The notes: generated by a model not told the origin, from the sequence alone. A stretch of DNA of 64,000 nt from Mesobacillus subterraneus (GCF_023715485.1 NZ_JAMBOF010000002.1:248001-312000); one strand, 5' to 3'. Positions 45,264-54,040 are shown, numbered from the stretch's first letter. Made by a program: numbers and translations.

Positions 45264-46439
45264 ATGGAAGAAGATCATATCGAAGAACAAAGGACCCCTC
45301 CCTCCTTGCGGCTTAAATTAATTAAAATCGGAGCACTCACACTTTTATTCCTGGTGATTTTCTTCTCAGTAGGTTATATCGGAACAAAAGGAACATCGAG
45401 CTCCTCCTTCTGTTCCTCATGCCATGAAATGAAGCCGGAATTTTACACCTGGAAGAACTCCTCCCACGCTGAAGTCGATTGCGTGTCCTGCCATACAGGG
45501 CCAGGCTTCGAAAACCTAGCGAAAGAAAAAGGAAACACCATCGAGCAAGCAATCAAGAAACAAATGAAGTTGTACGAAGCACCAATCAGGATGCCAAAGG
45601 AAATCCCAGACTCAGCTTGTGAAAGTTGTCACAACATCAACACCAGGAACTTCACTCCATCAGGAGATTTAATCATCCCCCACGATAAACATAAGTCAGA
45701 AGGCATCAGTTGCATGCAGTGCCACAGCGGAGTTGCCCACGGCAAAATCGCGGACAGAAAAATGACTTTCCAAAGCGATTACGAAAAGTGGGATGATTTG
45801 CTCGGGAAGTCGATTATGGAGGAAACAAAATTTGTAAAGCCTGACATGTCGACATGCATGGATTGCCACAAACTCAGGAATGCTCCATTGGAATGCACTG
45901 CCTGCCATACGACCGGGATGTATCCGGAAACGCATCAAGAAAAAACCTTTAAGCTGAAAACTCATGGTTCTCAGGCTGAAAAGGATTTAAAGAAATGCAA
46001 TGAATGCCATTCCGATATGTCGAAAGAAAAAGTTGACGGTTTTGAAGAAGTTCGCGGTCTCGATAAATTTTTAAAACAAAACCAAAAACCTCAAAAAAGC
46101 CATTATGATTATGCGAAGGAAAATACTTATTGCCTCGCCTGCCACGCGAAACGCCCGGAAAGCCATACCTCCTATTTCATGATAGAACATGGCGGTCTGG
46201 CGAAGGAAAATGAGAAAAAATGCCTTGCATGCCACGAGTATAACAATATAGCAAATACACCAGTAACTACGCCATCCTGTAATACCTGCCATCCAAGCAG
46301 CCACAGGAACAAACCTTGGCGGGAACGGCATCCAGTGCCGCTCTCTCCTACCCAGAAGCTGCAGCAATCCTGTTATACCTGCCATAACCAACCTAAGTGT
46401 GCAGGATGCCACGCAGAAAATACTAAGAAAGAGAATTAG
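45264..46439 (+). CDS. Membrane-anchored dodecahaem cytochrome c, NapC/NrfH-like
   Basis: A 391-residue protein with one N-terminal helix (IKIGALTLLFLVIFFSVGYIG) and twelve CXXCH sites: CSSCH, CVSCH, CESCH, CMQCH, CMDCH, CTACH, CNECH, CLACH, CLACH, CNTCH, CYTCH and CAGCH. The first is CSSCHEMKPEF, again the NapC/NrfH CxxCHxM signature. The N-terminal third resembles the upstream decahaem protein (both have a CHSGVAH motif at haem 4), so the two are paralogues that diverged beyond it. AAGGAGGGG precedes the ATG. The next gene begins 12 bases after the stop. Confidence 0.92.
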   Translation: MEEDHIEEQRTPPSLRLKLIKIGALTLLFLVIFFSVGYIGTKGTSSSSFCSSCHEMKPEFYTWKNSSHAEVDCVSCHTGPGFENLAKEKGNTIEQAIKKQMKLYEAPIRMPKEIPDSACESCHNINTRNFTPSGDLIIPHDKHKSEGISCMQCHSGVAHGKIADRKMTFQSDYEKWDDLLGKSIMEETKFVKPDMSTCMDCHKLRNAPLECTACHTTGMYPETHQEKTFKLKTHGSQAEKDLKKCNECHSDMSKEKVDGFEEVRGLDKFLKQNQKPQKSHYDYAKENTYCLACHAKRPESHTSYFMIEHGGLAKENEKKCLACHEYNNIANTPVTTPSCNTCHPSSHRNKPWRERHPVPLSPTQKLQQSCYTCHNQPKCAGCHAENTKKEN

Positions 46440-46451
46440 AGGAGGGATCTT

Positions 46452-47168
46452 ATGGAAACGCAAATCAATCCATCACAGGAACCGGTAAAGCCGGAACCAG
46501 AAGTACCTTCAAAAAAACCAAAAAGCCTAAAGAACAAAAAATTCAAATGGTGGCAGTCGCTGACCATATTGCTCCTGACTCTCGTTGTCTCAGTCGGCAC
46601 AGGATACTATATTAGCCAAAAATACTTCTGGTCCGACATTGATATGAACCGTGCTCAAGAACAGCTAAAGTATTATAAAAGCCTAGTAGACCAAAATCCA
46701 AATGATCCCCAGAACCGGATTAATCTTGGATATACGTATTTTGTAACTGATGACAACGATAATGCTATTAAACAATTAAAGATTGCTCTAGACCTTGATA
46801 AAAAAAGCTTCGATGCTTACTTGAACCTTTCTATTGTTTATAACGATGAGAAAAATTTTGACGAAGCGCTGAAAATGGCTCAAAAAGCCGTTGACCTTGC
46901 TCCCCGTGACTATAAAGGCCAGATGCAAAAAGGAATTGTCTATAGGGAATTAAAAATGTACGAAGATGCATTAAATTCCCTAAACGAGGCAAATCAGCTG
47001 ATGCCTGGTAACGTGGATATTATTTATCAAATCGGATTGATTGCTGAGGAGCAAGGCATGCCGGAAGAAGCAGCCGACATTTATAAAGAGGCTTTAAGTT
47101 ATGACCCTTTACACAAGCCTGCTTTGGAAGCACTGGACAGAGTCGCCTCCAAAGACGAGAACAACTAA
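46452..47168 (+). CDS. Membrane-anchored TPR protein of the cytochrome cluster
   Basis: A 238-residue protein. A Pro/Lys-rich cytoplasmic start and one helix (QSLTILLLTLVVSVGTGYYIS) are followed by about four TPR units (about 65-230; for example DPQNRINLGYTYFVTDDNDNAIKQL). The repeats lie outside the membrane. TPRs bind other proteins, so it may organise or mature the cytochromes, as CcmH/NrfG-type TPR domains do in haem ligation; that is inference. GAGGAGGG precedes the ATG; it is 12 bases after the previous gene. Confidence 0.88.
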   Translation: METQINPSQEPVKPEPEVPSKKPKSLKNKKFKWWQSLTILLLTLVVSVGTGYYISQKYFWSDIDMNRAQEQLKYYKSLVDQNPNDPQNRINLGYTYFVTDDNDNAIKQLKIALDLDKKSFDAYLNLSIVYNDEKNFDEALKMAQKAVDLAPRDYKGQMQKGIVYRELKMYEDALNSLNEANQLMPGNVDIIYQIGLIAEEQGMPEEAADIYKEALSYDPLHKPALEALDRVASKDENN

Positions 47169-47187
47169 TAGAAGGAGCTGAATTTCC

Positions 47188-48162
47188 TTGAAAAAGAAAA
47201 CGGTCTATATATGGATGGGGATCATCGTTTCGCTGACGGCGGCTGCCTTTGTGGCAATATACTTTTTAAACCTAGGAAATGAAGTAGCAAAAATAACACC
47301 AAGGATGGATCCAAATGGCCCCCCTGCCTTCAGTCATTTAATCTACGGAGATTTTGATAAAGGTGCACTTGATAAGCCAATGGATGTTTCTAAAGTAGGA
47401 GAATTCCTATACATCTCTGACACAAAAAACAAACGTGTTCAAGTATTTGATGCCGGCGGCACCCCGATCTTCCAGTTCGGCAAGGAAGGCGACGGACCAG
47501 GAGAGTTTATGTTCCCTTATGGAATCTCTGGAGATAAAAAAGGACGTGTATATGTAGCAGACTTATTTAACGGCACTATTTCCATCTTTGACAGCAAAGG
47601 TAAATTCATAGACTACTTTAAAGAAGCAGATGGGAAAAACAAAGTGATCAAGGCTCCTGGAGGATTAAGGATCATCGATGAAAAGATGTATTTAACAGAT
47701 ATCGAAAAAAGCCAGGTATATGTATTTGATCTTAATGGCAAGCTCCTACTCACAATCGGAAAGCCAGGCCAGGCTGAAGGCGATTTCCGCGCACCAAACT
47801 CTGTGACCGCCGACGATGAAGGAAACATTTACGTAGTCGATACTGGTAACCAGCGTATACAGATTTTCGATAAAGCGGGTAAATTTAGGAAGCAAATTAA
47901 TGGCTCTGACGACGGAAAAGGCAAATCAACCCTTGTAAACCCTCGCGGAATAGACATCGACTCCCGCGGCTTTATCTACGTGGTAAATAACTTAACACAT
48001 TATGTATACGCGTTTGACCAAGAAGGCAAAAAAGCATTCCAATTCGGCGGGATCGGCGACCAAAATGAACAGTTCTACCTCCCTAACGGCCTGTTTATTG
48101 ACGATACCGATCACCTGTATATCACAGACACATTAAACCAGCGCGTTGCCGTTTACTATTAA
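47188..48162 (+). CDS. Membrane-anchored NHL-repeat 6-bladed beta-propeller protein
   Basis: A 324-residue protein. One N-terminal helix (TVYIWMGIIVSLTAAAFVAIYFL) is followed by six NHL-type blades (residues about 50-324), with repeated phrases such as YISDTKNKRVQVFD, YVADLFNGTISIFD, YVVDTGNQRIQIFD and YITDTLNQRVAVYY. The TTG start is preceded by AAGGAGC. NHL propellers are non-enzymatic binding scaffolds and recur beside multihaem cytochromes in metal-reducing bacteria as I recall. Its stop is followed by the leader of the 6-haem gene. Confidence 0.88.
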   Translation: MKKKTVYIWMGIIVSLTAAAFVAIYFLNLGNEVAKITPRMDPNGPPAFSHLIYGDFDKGALDKPMDVSKVGEFLYISDTKNKRVQVFDAGGTPIFQFGKEGDGPGEFMFPYGISGDKKGRVYVADLFNGTISIFDSKGKFIDYFKEADGKNKVIKAPGGLRIIDEKMYLTDIEKSQVYVFDLNGKLLLTIGKPGQAEGDFRAPNSVTADDEGNIYVVDTGNQRIQIFDKAGKFRKQINGSDDGKGKSTLVNPRGIDIDSRGFIYVVNNLTHYVYAFDQEGKKAFQFGGIGDQNEQFYLPNGLFIDDTDHLYITDTLNQRVAVYY

Positions 48163-48180
48163 ACGACCATAATACCAAAC

Positions 48181-48284
48181 TTATAAATTAGTACCCATTT
48201 CTCCTTAAAGGAGGTGATGCCTGGAACAAGGCGATTGTTTTATAAAGGAAGTATATTCGCTAATTTATAAGGGAGGTTTGCAAA
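48181..48284 (+). promoter_or_regulatory. Structured leader of the 6-haem cytochrome gene, with possible leader peptide
   Basis: TTATAAATTAG (48181-48191) pairs perfectly with CTAATTTATAA (48260-48270), closing a 68-base loop that contains CTCC-TTAA-GGAG and GCCT-N6-AGGC. Inside lies a 17-codon frame (ATG 48217, stop TAA 48268-48270; MPGTRRLFYKGSIFANL) with AAAGGAGG two bases before its ATG. Its stop is the last triplet of the outer stem. The cytochrome's own site (AAGGGAGG) follows immediately. It may control processing, stability or translation. Confidence 0.5.
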
Positions 48285-50246
48285 ATGTCGAAGAGAAAAT
48301 TAGGGGCGTCGTTGCTGACCATGTTTGCCTTAGTGCTAGTGTTTAGCATTAGCGCGATGGCTGCTGCAACAGGTGTAACAATCAACAAAGCAACTCTTGA
48401 TGATCAAGGTGTTGTAAAAGTAATTTGGAATGCAGATGCAACAGCTACAGATTACACAGTTACAGTCAAGGATGTTACTAATAATGTTGATAAAACTACA
48501 GATGCAACTATTGATACAGCAAATAGAACTGTCTCTTTACCAACATCTAACAGCACAAAGTATGCATTTACAATCACAACTGTAGGGGGAACAAACGATA
48601 CTGGTGTAACTGTATTCAATGTTTTCACACCTGCAAACAACAAAGCAATGGTTTTACAAGATGTAGACAATGCAATGTCAAACGCTAACCAAACCGGTTC
48701 CGGTGTTACTACAAATGACGGTACTACTAATGGCGATGTGATCAAGTCATTAGGAATGACAAAGAACGACGGAACAACTGGAACTCACAGAACACATGGT
48801 GAGTATCAAAACAATACTAACTCCTGTGCAAGCTGTCACCAAACGCACACAGGTGCCTCCAAGAGCTTATTGTTCAAGGATGGCGTATACAATACTTGTA
48901 CAGCATGTCATGACGGTACATTAGGATTCTACAACGTATTCGAACATTCTAACGCTGGTACTTTCGGGGGAACTGCTGAAGGTAACATGTCTATCCACTT
49001 AGCTGACGGTTCAGTTCAAGCAAAAGCGGCACCAGGTGGTAACTTATCTGCAAACTCTGGTGCTTGGATTAACGAATTCAACTGTGCGAGCTGCCATAGC
49101 CCACACGGTTCTTATTCTGATCGTTTATTACATTATAATCCAAATGGCATGGGCCTTGCTGTAAAAACAGAAGGCGGTATTGGTATCAAAAACGGAAAAG
49201 TTTATGATTGGCCTGTACCTGCTGCTAATGCTTTAGAAACTTCTATTTTAGTTAGAGGAACAGCTACTAACTTCGGATTAGTCGCTGCAGATATTGACGG
49301 AGCAGATCCTGCAACAACAAAAGTTATTTATGCTTATGATTTAAACAGCGGCGGAACCGCTTATGTTAAATCCACTAAGCCTTGGTTATATGGATATAAA
49401 CATGCATCTCCAAATAAAAACTACTACACTCGTTTCTGGGTAACAACGGCTAACACCGAAGTTAAAGCACCAGATACTACATTAGCTACAGTGGGAGATG
49501 TTCAGCACTATACCGGTGTAGTCGATAACCATGACCAAGATTGGAATGCAAACTTAAAGATCGTTTGGTCTAAAGGATTTATCTACGCGAAAAATGGAGA
49601 TACAATTCTTGATAACCTTACTAAAGGTGATATAGGCCGTGCTTACACAGTCGACTTAGATCTTCAAGAAATTGCTAAGTTCGGGGACGCTAACGGTGTT
49701 CCAATTTACCAATCCAACGTGAATGCTCTTTATGCTTCAACTGCTGGTGGTAAAGGTGTACAAATGTCTACTTACTGTGCGTCTTGCCACACTGATTACC
49801 TAGCTAAATCTGGTTCTGAAACAGGTACCTTCGAAAAAGCATATCGCCACACTACAACAAGCGATAGCTACACTTGTGTACGCTGTCACTATGCACATGG
49901 TACAGACGTAACCGTTATGATGGATGCACATGGAGAAACAGCTCAGCAGTTGGTTGACAACGGAACATTTGCCACTATTGAAGATGCTAATGACTATATG
50001 TTAGACCAAAACCCATCTTCAGCTCTTAAGCGTTATACTAACATGTCCGTATGTTGGGGCTGTCACACAGATTCTAAAGCTGAACAACTAAAGAATACTG
50101 GCTCTTTCGGAGATGACAATGATCCACATGGATTAGGCGACCAGCCGGCAATGCCTGGTAAAATTAAACAAGGCGCTGTAGATAATGGTTCAATGTTCAA
50201 TCCTGATGGAACACAACCAGTCGATCCATCTATTGTAACTCCATAA
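48285..50246 (+). CDS. Secreted hexahaem cytochrome c
   Basis: A 653-residue exported protein. The signal peptide (KLGASLLTMFALVLVFSISAMA) has no lipobox or anchor. An FN3/Ig-like domain (about 30-115) precedes six CXXCH sites: CASCHQTH, CTACHDG, CASCHSPH, CASCHTDY, CVRCHYAH and CWGCHTD. There are at least fourteen further His, enough for bis-His ligation of every haem. The haems are split into a front group of three and a back group of three, about 210 residues apart. A/T-ended codons and a structured leader suggest high expression. It may be the extracellular electron carrier or a filament subunit of the cluster; that is inference. A terminator follows at 50301-50339. Confidence 0.92.
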   Translation: MSKRKLGASLLTMFALVLVFSISAMAAATGVTINKATLDDQGVVKVIWNADATATDYTVTVKDVTNNVDKTTDATIDTANRTVSLPTSNSTKYAFTITTVGGTNDTGVTVFNVFTPANNKAMVLQDVDNAMSNANQTGSGVTTNDGTTNGDVIKSLGMTKNDGTTGTHRTHGEYQNNTNSCASCHQTHTGASKSLLFKDGVYNTCTACHDGTLGFYNVFEHSNAGTFGGTAEGNMSIHLADGSVQAKAAPGGNLSANSGAWINEFNCASCHSPHGSYSDRLLHYNPNGMGLAVKTEGGIGIKNGKVYDWPVPAANALETSILVRGTATNFGLVAADIDGADPATTKVIYAYDLNSGGTAYVKSTKPWLYGYKHASPNKNYYTRFWVTTANTEVKAPDTTLATVGDVQHYTGVVDNHDQDWNANLKIVWSKGFIYAKNGDTILDNLTKGDIGRAYTVDLDLQEIAKFGDANGVPIYQSNVNALYASTAGGKGVQMSTYCASCHTDYLAKSGSETGTFEKAYRHTTTSDSYTCVRCHYAHGTDVTVMMDAHGETAQQLVDNGTFATIEDANDYMLDQNPSSALKRYTNMSVCWGCHTDSKAEQLKNTGSFGDDNDPHGLGDQPAMPGKIKQGAVDNGSMFNPDGTQPVDPSIVTP

Positions 50247-50251
50247 AAAAA

Positions 50252-50281
50252 GCTACCAAATAGCGGCAACTATTTGATAGC
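50252..50281 (-). terminator. Hairpin past the hexahaem gene
   Basis: GCTACCAAATAG / CTATTTGATAGC arms with a 6-base loop. Its T tract (7 T) is on the minus strand, so it may protect the 3' end of the plus transcript rather than end a minus one. Confidence 0.45.
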
Positions 50282-50300
50282 CCAGAGAAAAATACAGGTA

Positions 50301-50340
50301 AACAAGGCAGTAATAGTTACTATTATTGCCTTGTTTTTTC
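50301..50340 (+). terminator. Terminator of the hexahaem cytochrome gene
   Basis: AACAAGGCAGTAATAG / ATTATTGCCTTGTT stem followed by six T. It separates the 8-haem gene from the rest of the cluster. The remaining 200 bases to 50544 hold its promoter and nothing else visible. Confidence 0.9.
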
Positions 50341-50543
50341 CATTAAAGCACGGGTTCATAAATTCGTCAATGAACCTTCACATTTCGTCTCTTAATGAAC
50401 TTTATCATTATAGTTATAATAAAAATATACAGCAATTAGGGATTTCCCCCATTTTGTTTTGGACTTTCTCCCACAATTCCTTAATTCAAACTTCTTGTAA
50501 CAACATCTACTTTAGATGCCAGAAAGGAAAAAGGTGATCAGCC

Positions 50544-52343
50544 ATGAGCTCCTATTTTAAAAGCCATCCTTTTATCATATATATTATTTTGCTGTTCATT
50601 GTGCTGCTTTTTTTCCTTAATCCCCTGTTTACTGAACAGGCAAATGCAGAGGATCTTGCTCCCCCCATCATTACCATCGTTTCCCCTGAAAATAATACTC
50701 TTGTTAACACAAATAATGTATTGATCTCCGGGAAGGTTACTGATGATGTTACTTTACCAGAGTTAATTAAGTTAGAAGTCTTGGATTCAAATAACACGGT
50801 ACTCAATACTCTTGTTCCGCTAGCGAGTACTGGTGAATGGACCTATGAAGTTAGCAATCTAACAAACGGTGACTACACCTATTTTATAAAAGCAACTGAT
50901 GAAGCAGGAAAAACAGATACAAAATCAGTTACATTTTCTGTTAATCTATCCAGGCCTTTTGTTCTTTCAAATGTATTCCCGTCTATGGACCAGACTCACG
51001 TACCCTTGGATACTAGCATTCGGGTATCTTTGAGTGATGATCAGTTAATAAAAATAATGAGGGTTACGGATCCTATTTTCGTCTATACCAATGAAGGTTC
51101 AGTTATAGGATCCTCAACTTTTGATTCGATATCGCAAATGATCACCTTCACACCTACCACTGCATTAATGCCTAATAAAAAATATTTTGTTTCAGTAAAT
51201 CCTGCGATTACTGACGATGCCGGTAATAAAATTTTTCCAAGATACTGGAGCTTCACAACCGCAAGTATTCCAGAAATGGAAGACCCGCACGGGAACTACA
51301 CTCATAATGTCAATACATGTGTGAACTGCCATGGTACCCACGTTTCAAAAGGCTCTAAACTAGAAAATGAAAAATATGCTAAACCGAATACAGATAACTA
51401 TTGTATGGCCTGTCATGATGGTACCGCAGCGCCAATGCCGGAGAACATGGACAAAGCACATAAACACAATTTCAATTTAAATCCAGAGCTTGCACAAAAG
51501 AGCGGAACTTGCACTGGCTGCCATAACCCGCACTTGACCTGGTCAGAGAGTAATCCAAATATGTTCAAAGACCATTGGACATATGACCATCCAAATTCTA
51601 CTAATGAAACTCATGACACGATGGATATTCTTTGTGAAAAATGCCATGACAGGGCAACAACATTCAAAAAGGATGCCGCCCAAGTCCAATACAATGTTTT
51701 TCAATATCGCAAGTCAACAACTGCGTCAGGTTTGAAAGATGACTTTGCGTTATGCCTTCGTTGCCATGATGGTTCAAAAGCAAAGACAAACATAATCCAA
51801 TATTACGATGAAAGCATAGTCTCCGGCCATACGTTAACTGCAATGGATGGCAGCCCGCTTATCGGCCAGATTCCTTGTGCCGAATGCCATGATACCCATG
51901 GTTCCAATAATGTTAAGCTTCTGAGGGATAAGCTAGGACACGAGAATCGAATGGATTTTTCAGAAGCATCTGGTGATTGGGATGCAGCAAAAGAACGGTC
52001 CTTCTGCACTAAATGCCATAATGGATCAACAGCAATTTATGGGGTTACAGCCAGATTTACCTTAGCAACTCCCGGTCATGAAGCATCGAATTTAGAAAGC
52101 TGCTCCAAATGTCATGGCGGTACGTCCCAGTCTTTCCTGGAAGCCGCGCATGCGCCAAAACGAGCACATCTAGATACCGGAACGATTAGTACAAGTGAGC
52201 AAGCTACAGATTCAGGAAATAGTATAACTGCTGATCCCACATCCGGTAATACACCTGAATCAACAAATGATTCAGGAGCGGATACACCAATTGTTCCATC
52301 ACCTGATTCTATATCTGAAACACCAACTGAATCTTCCCCATAA
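50544..52343 (+). CDS. Octahaem cytochrome c with Ig-like N-terminus and Ser/Thr-rich tail
   Basis: A 599-residue exported protein. The N-terminal helix (FIIYIILLFIVLLFFLNPLF) may be a signal peptide or an anchor. Residues about 45-135 are a Big/Ig-like domain (IVSPENNTLVNTNNVLISGKVTDD) and about 140-235 a second domain of the SbsA Ig-like type (DAGNKIFPRYWSF). Eight CXXCH follow: CVNCH, CMACH, CTGCH, CEKCH, CLRCH, CAECH, CTKCH and CSKCH. The last 60 residues are a Thr/Ser/Pro/Asp-rich tail without LPXTG. Ig-like domains could hold the haem part within or outside the wall. It has its own transcription unit. Confidence 0.9.
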   Translation: MSSYFKSHPFIIYIILLFIVLLFFLNPLFTEQANAEDLAPPIITIVSPENNTLVNTNNVLISGKVTDDVTLPELIKLEVLDSNNTVLNTLVPLASTGEWTYEVSNLTNGDYTYFIKATDEAGKTDTKSVTFSVNLSRPFVLSNVFPSMDQTHVPLDTSIRVSLSDDQLIKIMRVTDPIFVYTNEGSVIGSSTFDSISQMITFTPTTALMPNKKYFVSVNPAITDDAGNKIFPRYWSFTTASIPEMEDPHGNYTHNVNTCVNCHGTHVSKGSKLENEKYAKPNTDNYCMACHDGTAAPMPENMDKAHKHNFNLNPELAQKSGTCTGCHNPHLTWSESNPNMFKDHWTYDHPNSTNETHDTMDILCEKCHDRATTFKKDAAQVQYNVFQYRKSTTASGLKDDFALCLRCHDGSKAKTNIIQYYDESIVSGHTLTAMDGSPLIGQIPCAECHDTHGSNNVKLLRDKLGHENRMDFSEASGDWDAAKERSFCTKCHNGSTAIYGVTARFTLATPGHEASNLESCSKCHGGTSQSFLEAAHAPKRAHLDTGTISTSEQATDSGNSITADPTSGNTPESTNDSGADTPIVPSPDSISETPTESSP

Positions 52344-52345
52344 TA

Positions 52346-52386
52346 AATAATCCCCCCGAGTTTAATCGGAGGGATTATTTTTTATT
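52346..52386. terminator. Terminator between the octahaem gene and the DUF1028 gene
   Basis: AATAATCCC / GGGATTATT plus CCGA / TCGG inner stem, followed by TTTTTTATTG on the plus strand. Confidence 0.85.
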
Positions 52387-53224
52387 GATTTTTCATAAAC
52401 CCCAAAACTTCCAGATCAATCTTCCCTCTCTCCTGCTCCCTCTCCTCGAAGTTCTCGGTATGGATATAGGAAGTCAACGCCTTGTGAAGCTCCTCTTCGT
52501 CGGACGGATCTGGTTTTAAATAGTCCAGGCGTTTAAGGTGCTTCACCACTTCATCCTTTACTTCAGCTTCTATAGCCACAACGTTTTCCGGCTTTGACTT
52601 CGTGAAATAGAGCTGCTGCAGTCCATAAATACGGATGAGTTCTTTAATTGGTTCAGGATGGTCATCGACGCGCAGGTCTATAAAGCGGTCGTTGTAGCCG
52701 CCATAGCCGCCCTTCTCTTTGACGACGAGCAACGCTGCTGACTGTTGGCCCCTGCTATCGCCACCCGCTTGCTGGCCGGCGTCCAAAGCCATTAGCAGAC
52801 GGTGTGCCAGTGAACCTTCTGTAGATTCAAAGGTTTCCGCCATTGCCTGGACTGTCTTTTCATCTACCAAAATATTACCCTGTGCAGCGAAGTGCTTGCC
52901 TGTTACTCCGCCTGCCCAGTCGTAGCAATATGTACCTGTAAAAGTGGCTGCGTTCCCTTCGGCATCAATCAAACCGACCTGGCGCATTTCTTTATCCTTA
53001 TCGTCCTTCGTAATCAGCTCCATTACTTCCTCAGCAGATTTTCCCTGATCCATCAATTCCAGCGCCTGAGGGCCGTATGCGGTGTTTGCATATGATTGGG
53101 TAGCCACAGCTCCGACTCCTGCCTTGGCAAACGGCACGACCGCGCCAACGCCTAGGAACTTGGATTGTACAGCAATTCCCCATTCTTTTTCCTGAGGATC
53201 ATAACCTACGATTGAAAATGTCAT
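52382..53224 (-). CDS. DUF1028 (Ntn-hydrolase-like) protein
   Basis: A 280-residue protein. Residues 1-205 match DUF1028: MTFSIVGYDPQEKEWGIAVQSKFLGVGAVVPFAKAGVGAVATQS at the N-terminus and AGGDSRGQQSAALLVV further on. The fold is Ntn-hydrolase-like and activity is unproven. I choose ATG 53224, nine bases after GGAGG; ATG 53230 is too close. It interrupts the secA-hpf order together with the cytochrome cluster, but faces the opposite way. Confidence 0.85.
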   Translation of the reverse strand: MTFSIVGYDPQEKEWGIAVQSKFLGVGAVVPFAKAGVGAVATQSYANTAYGPQALELMDQGKSAEEVMELITKDDKDKEMRQVGLIDAEGNAATFTGTYCYDWAGGVTGKHFAAQGNILVDEKTVQAMAETFESTEGSLAHRLLMALDAGQQAGGDSRGQQSAALLVVKEKGGYGGYNDRFIDLRVDDHPEPIKELIRIYGLQQLYFTKSKPENVVAIEAEVKDEVVKHLKRLDYLKPDPSDEEELHKALTSYIHTENFEEREQERGKIDLEVLGFMKNQ

Positions 53225-53284
53225 TATCATCGCCTCCTAAGAAATTCATTTCGACATTCGATATAAATTTTCCTTTCGAAGGCA

Positions 53285-53319
53285 ATATGAAACCCACAGC
53301 CAATTTCTGACTGTGGGTA
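53285..53319 (-). terminator. Hairpin after hpf
   Basis: ACCCACAG / CTGTGGGT stem 30 bases past the hpf stop, with a modest T tract (TTTCATATT) on the minus strand. Confidence 0.6.
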
Positions 53320-53349
53320 CAATTTGAAACTATTCAGCTGACTTACTCT

Positions 53350-53895
53350 TTATTGAGCTTCAATTAAACCGTAGCGGCCGTCGTTACGCTTATAAACAAC
53401 GTTTGTTTGGTTTGTTTCTGCGTTTGTGAATACGTAGAAACTATGGCCCAGCATGTTCATCTGCAGGATTGCTTCTTCACTGTCCATTGGCTTCAGGTCG
53501 AAGCTCTTCGTACGGACTACTTCCAGATCATCTTCATCTTCGACTTGCTCAACTTCCGTGAAAATTGGCGCGAAGTCCTTCAGGCTGTCCTTTTCACGGA
53601 ATTTGCGGTTGACCTTTGTTTTGTGCTTGCGGATTTGGCGCTCCAGTTTGTCCGTGATCAAATCGATTGCTGCATACATATCGTCATGAAGCTCCTCTGC
53701 GCGAAGCACAAGGTCCTTCATTGGAATTGTAATTTCAACTTTTGATTTTTTATCTTGGTAAACTTTCAAATTCACATTTACATTAGCATTGGGTGACTCC
53801 GTAAAATAACGCTCAAGCTTAGCAACCTTCTTCTCAACATACTCTCTGATTGCTGGAGTTACCTCAATGTTTTCTCCACGAATGTTGTAGTTCAT
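53350..53895 (-). CDS. hpf: Long-form ribosome hibernation promotion factor
   Basis: A 181-residue protein. The N-terminal HPF/YfiA domain (about 1-100, NYNIRGENIEVTPAIREYVEKKVAKLERYF) binds the 30S subunit, and the C-terminal domain (about 125-180, KPMDSEEAILQMNMLGHSFYVFTN) mediates dimerisation into 100S particles. It equals B. subtilis YvyD/Hpf in length and in its place upstream of the fli genes. AAAGGAGGAG precedes the ATG. Confidence 0.96.
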   Translation of the reverse strand: MNYNIRGENIEVTPAIREYVEKKVAKLERYFTESPNANVNVNLKVYQDKKSKVEITIPMKDLVLRAEELHDDMYAAIDLITDKLERQIRKHKTKVNRKFREKDSLKDFAPIFTEVEQVEDEDDLEVVRTKSFDLKPMDSEEAILQMNMLGHSFYVFTNAETNQTNVVYKRNDGRYGLIEAQ

Positions 53896-54040
53896 AGTGG
53901 ACTCCTCCTTTGGGATATGACTATGTATTACTAATTCTATTTTACCCCAAAGAACTCCTGCAAAAACAGTCAGAAGATTTGACGATTTTATGTCTGTTTT
54001 TACCGTCGAGATAGTGGATATTTTGTAAGAGGGTGTATAG

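Noticed and set aside
50274-50537. 87-codon frame between the 6-haem and 8-haem genes
   Set aside because: It spans a strong terminator hairpin, has no ribosome site and shows no domain.
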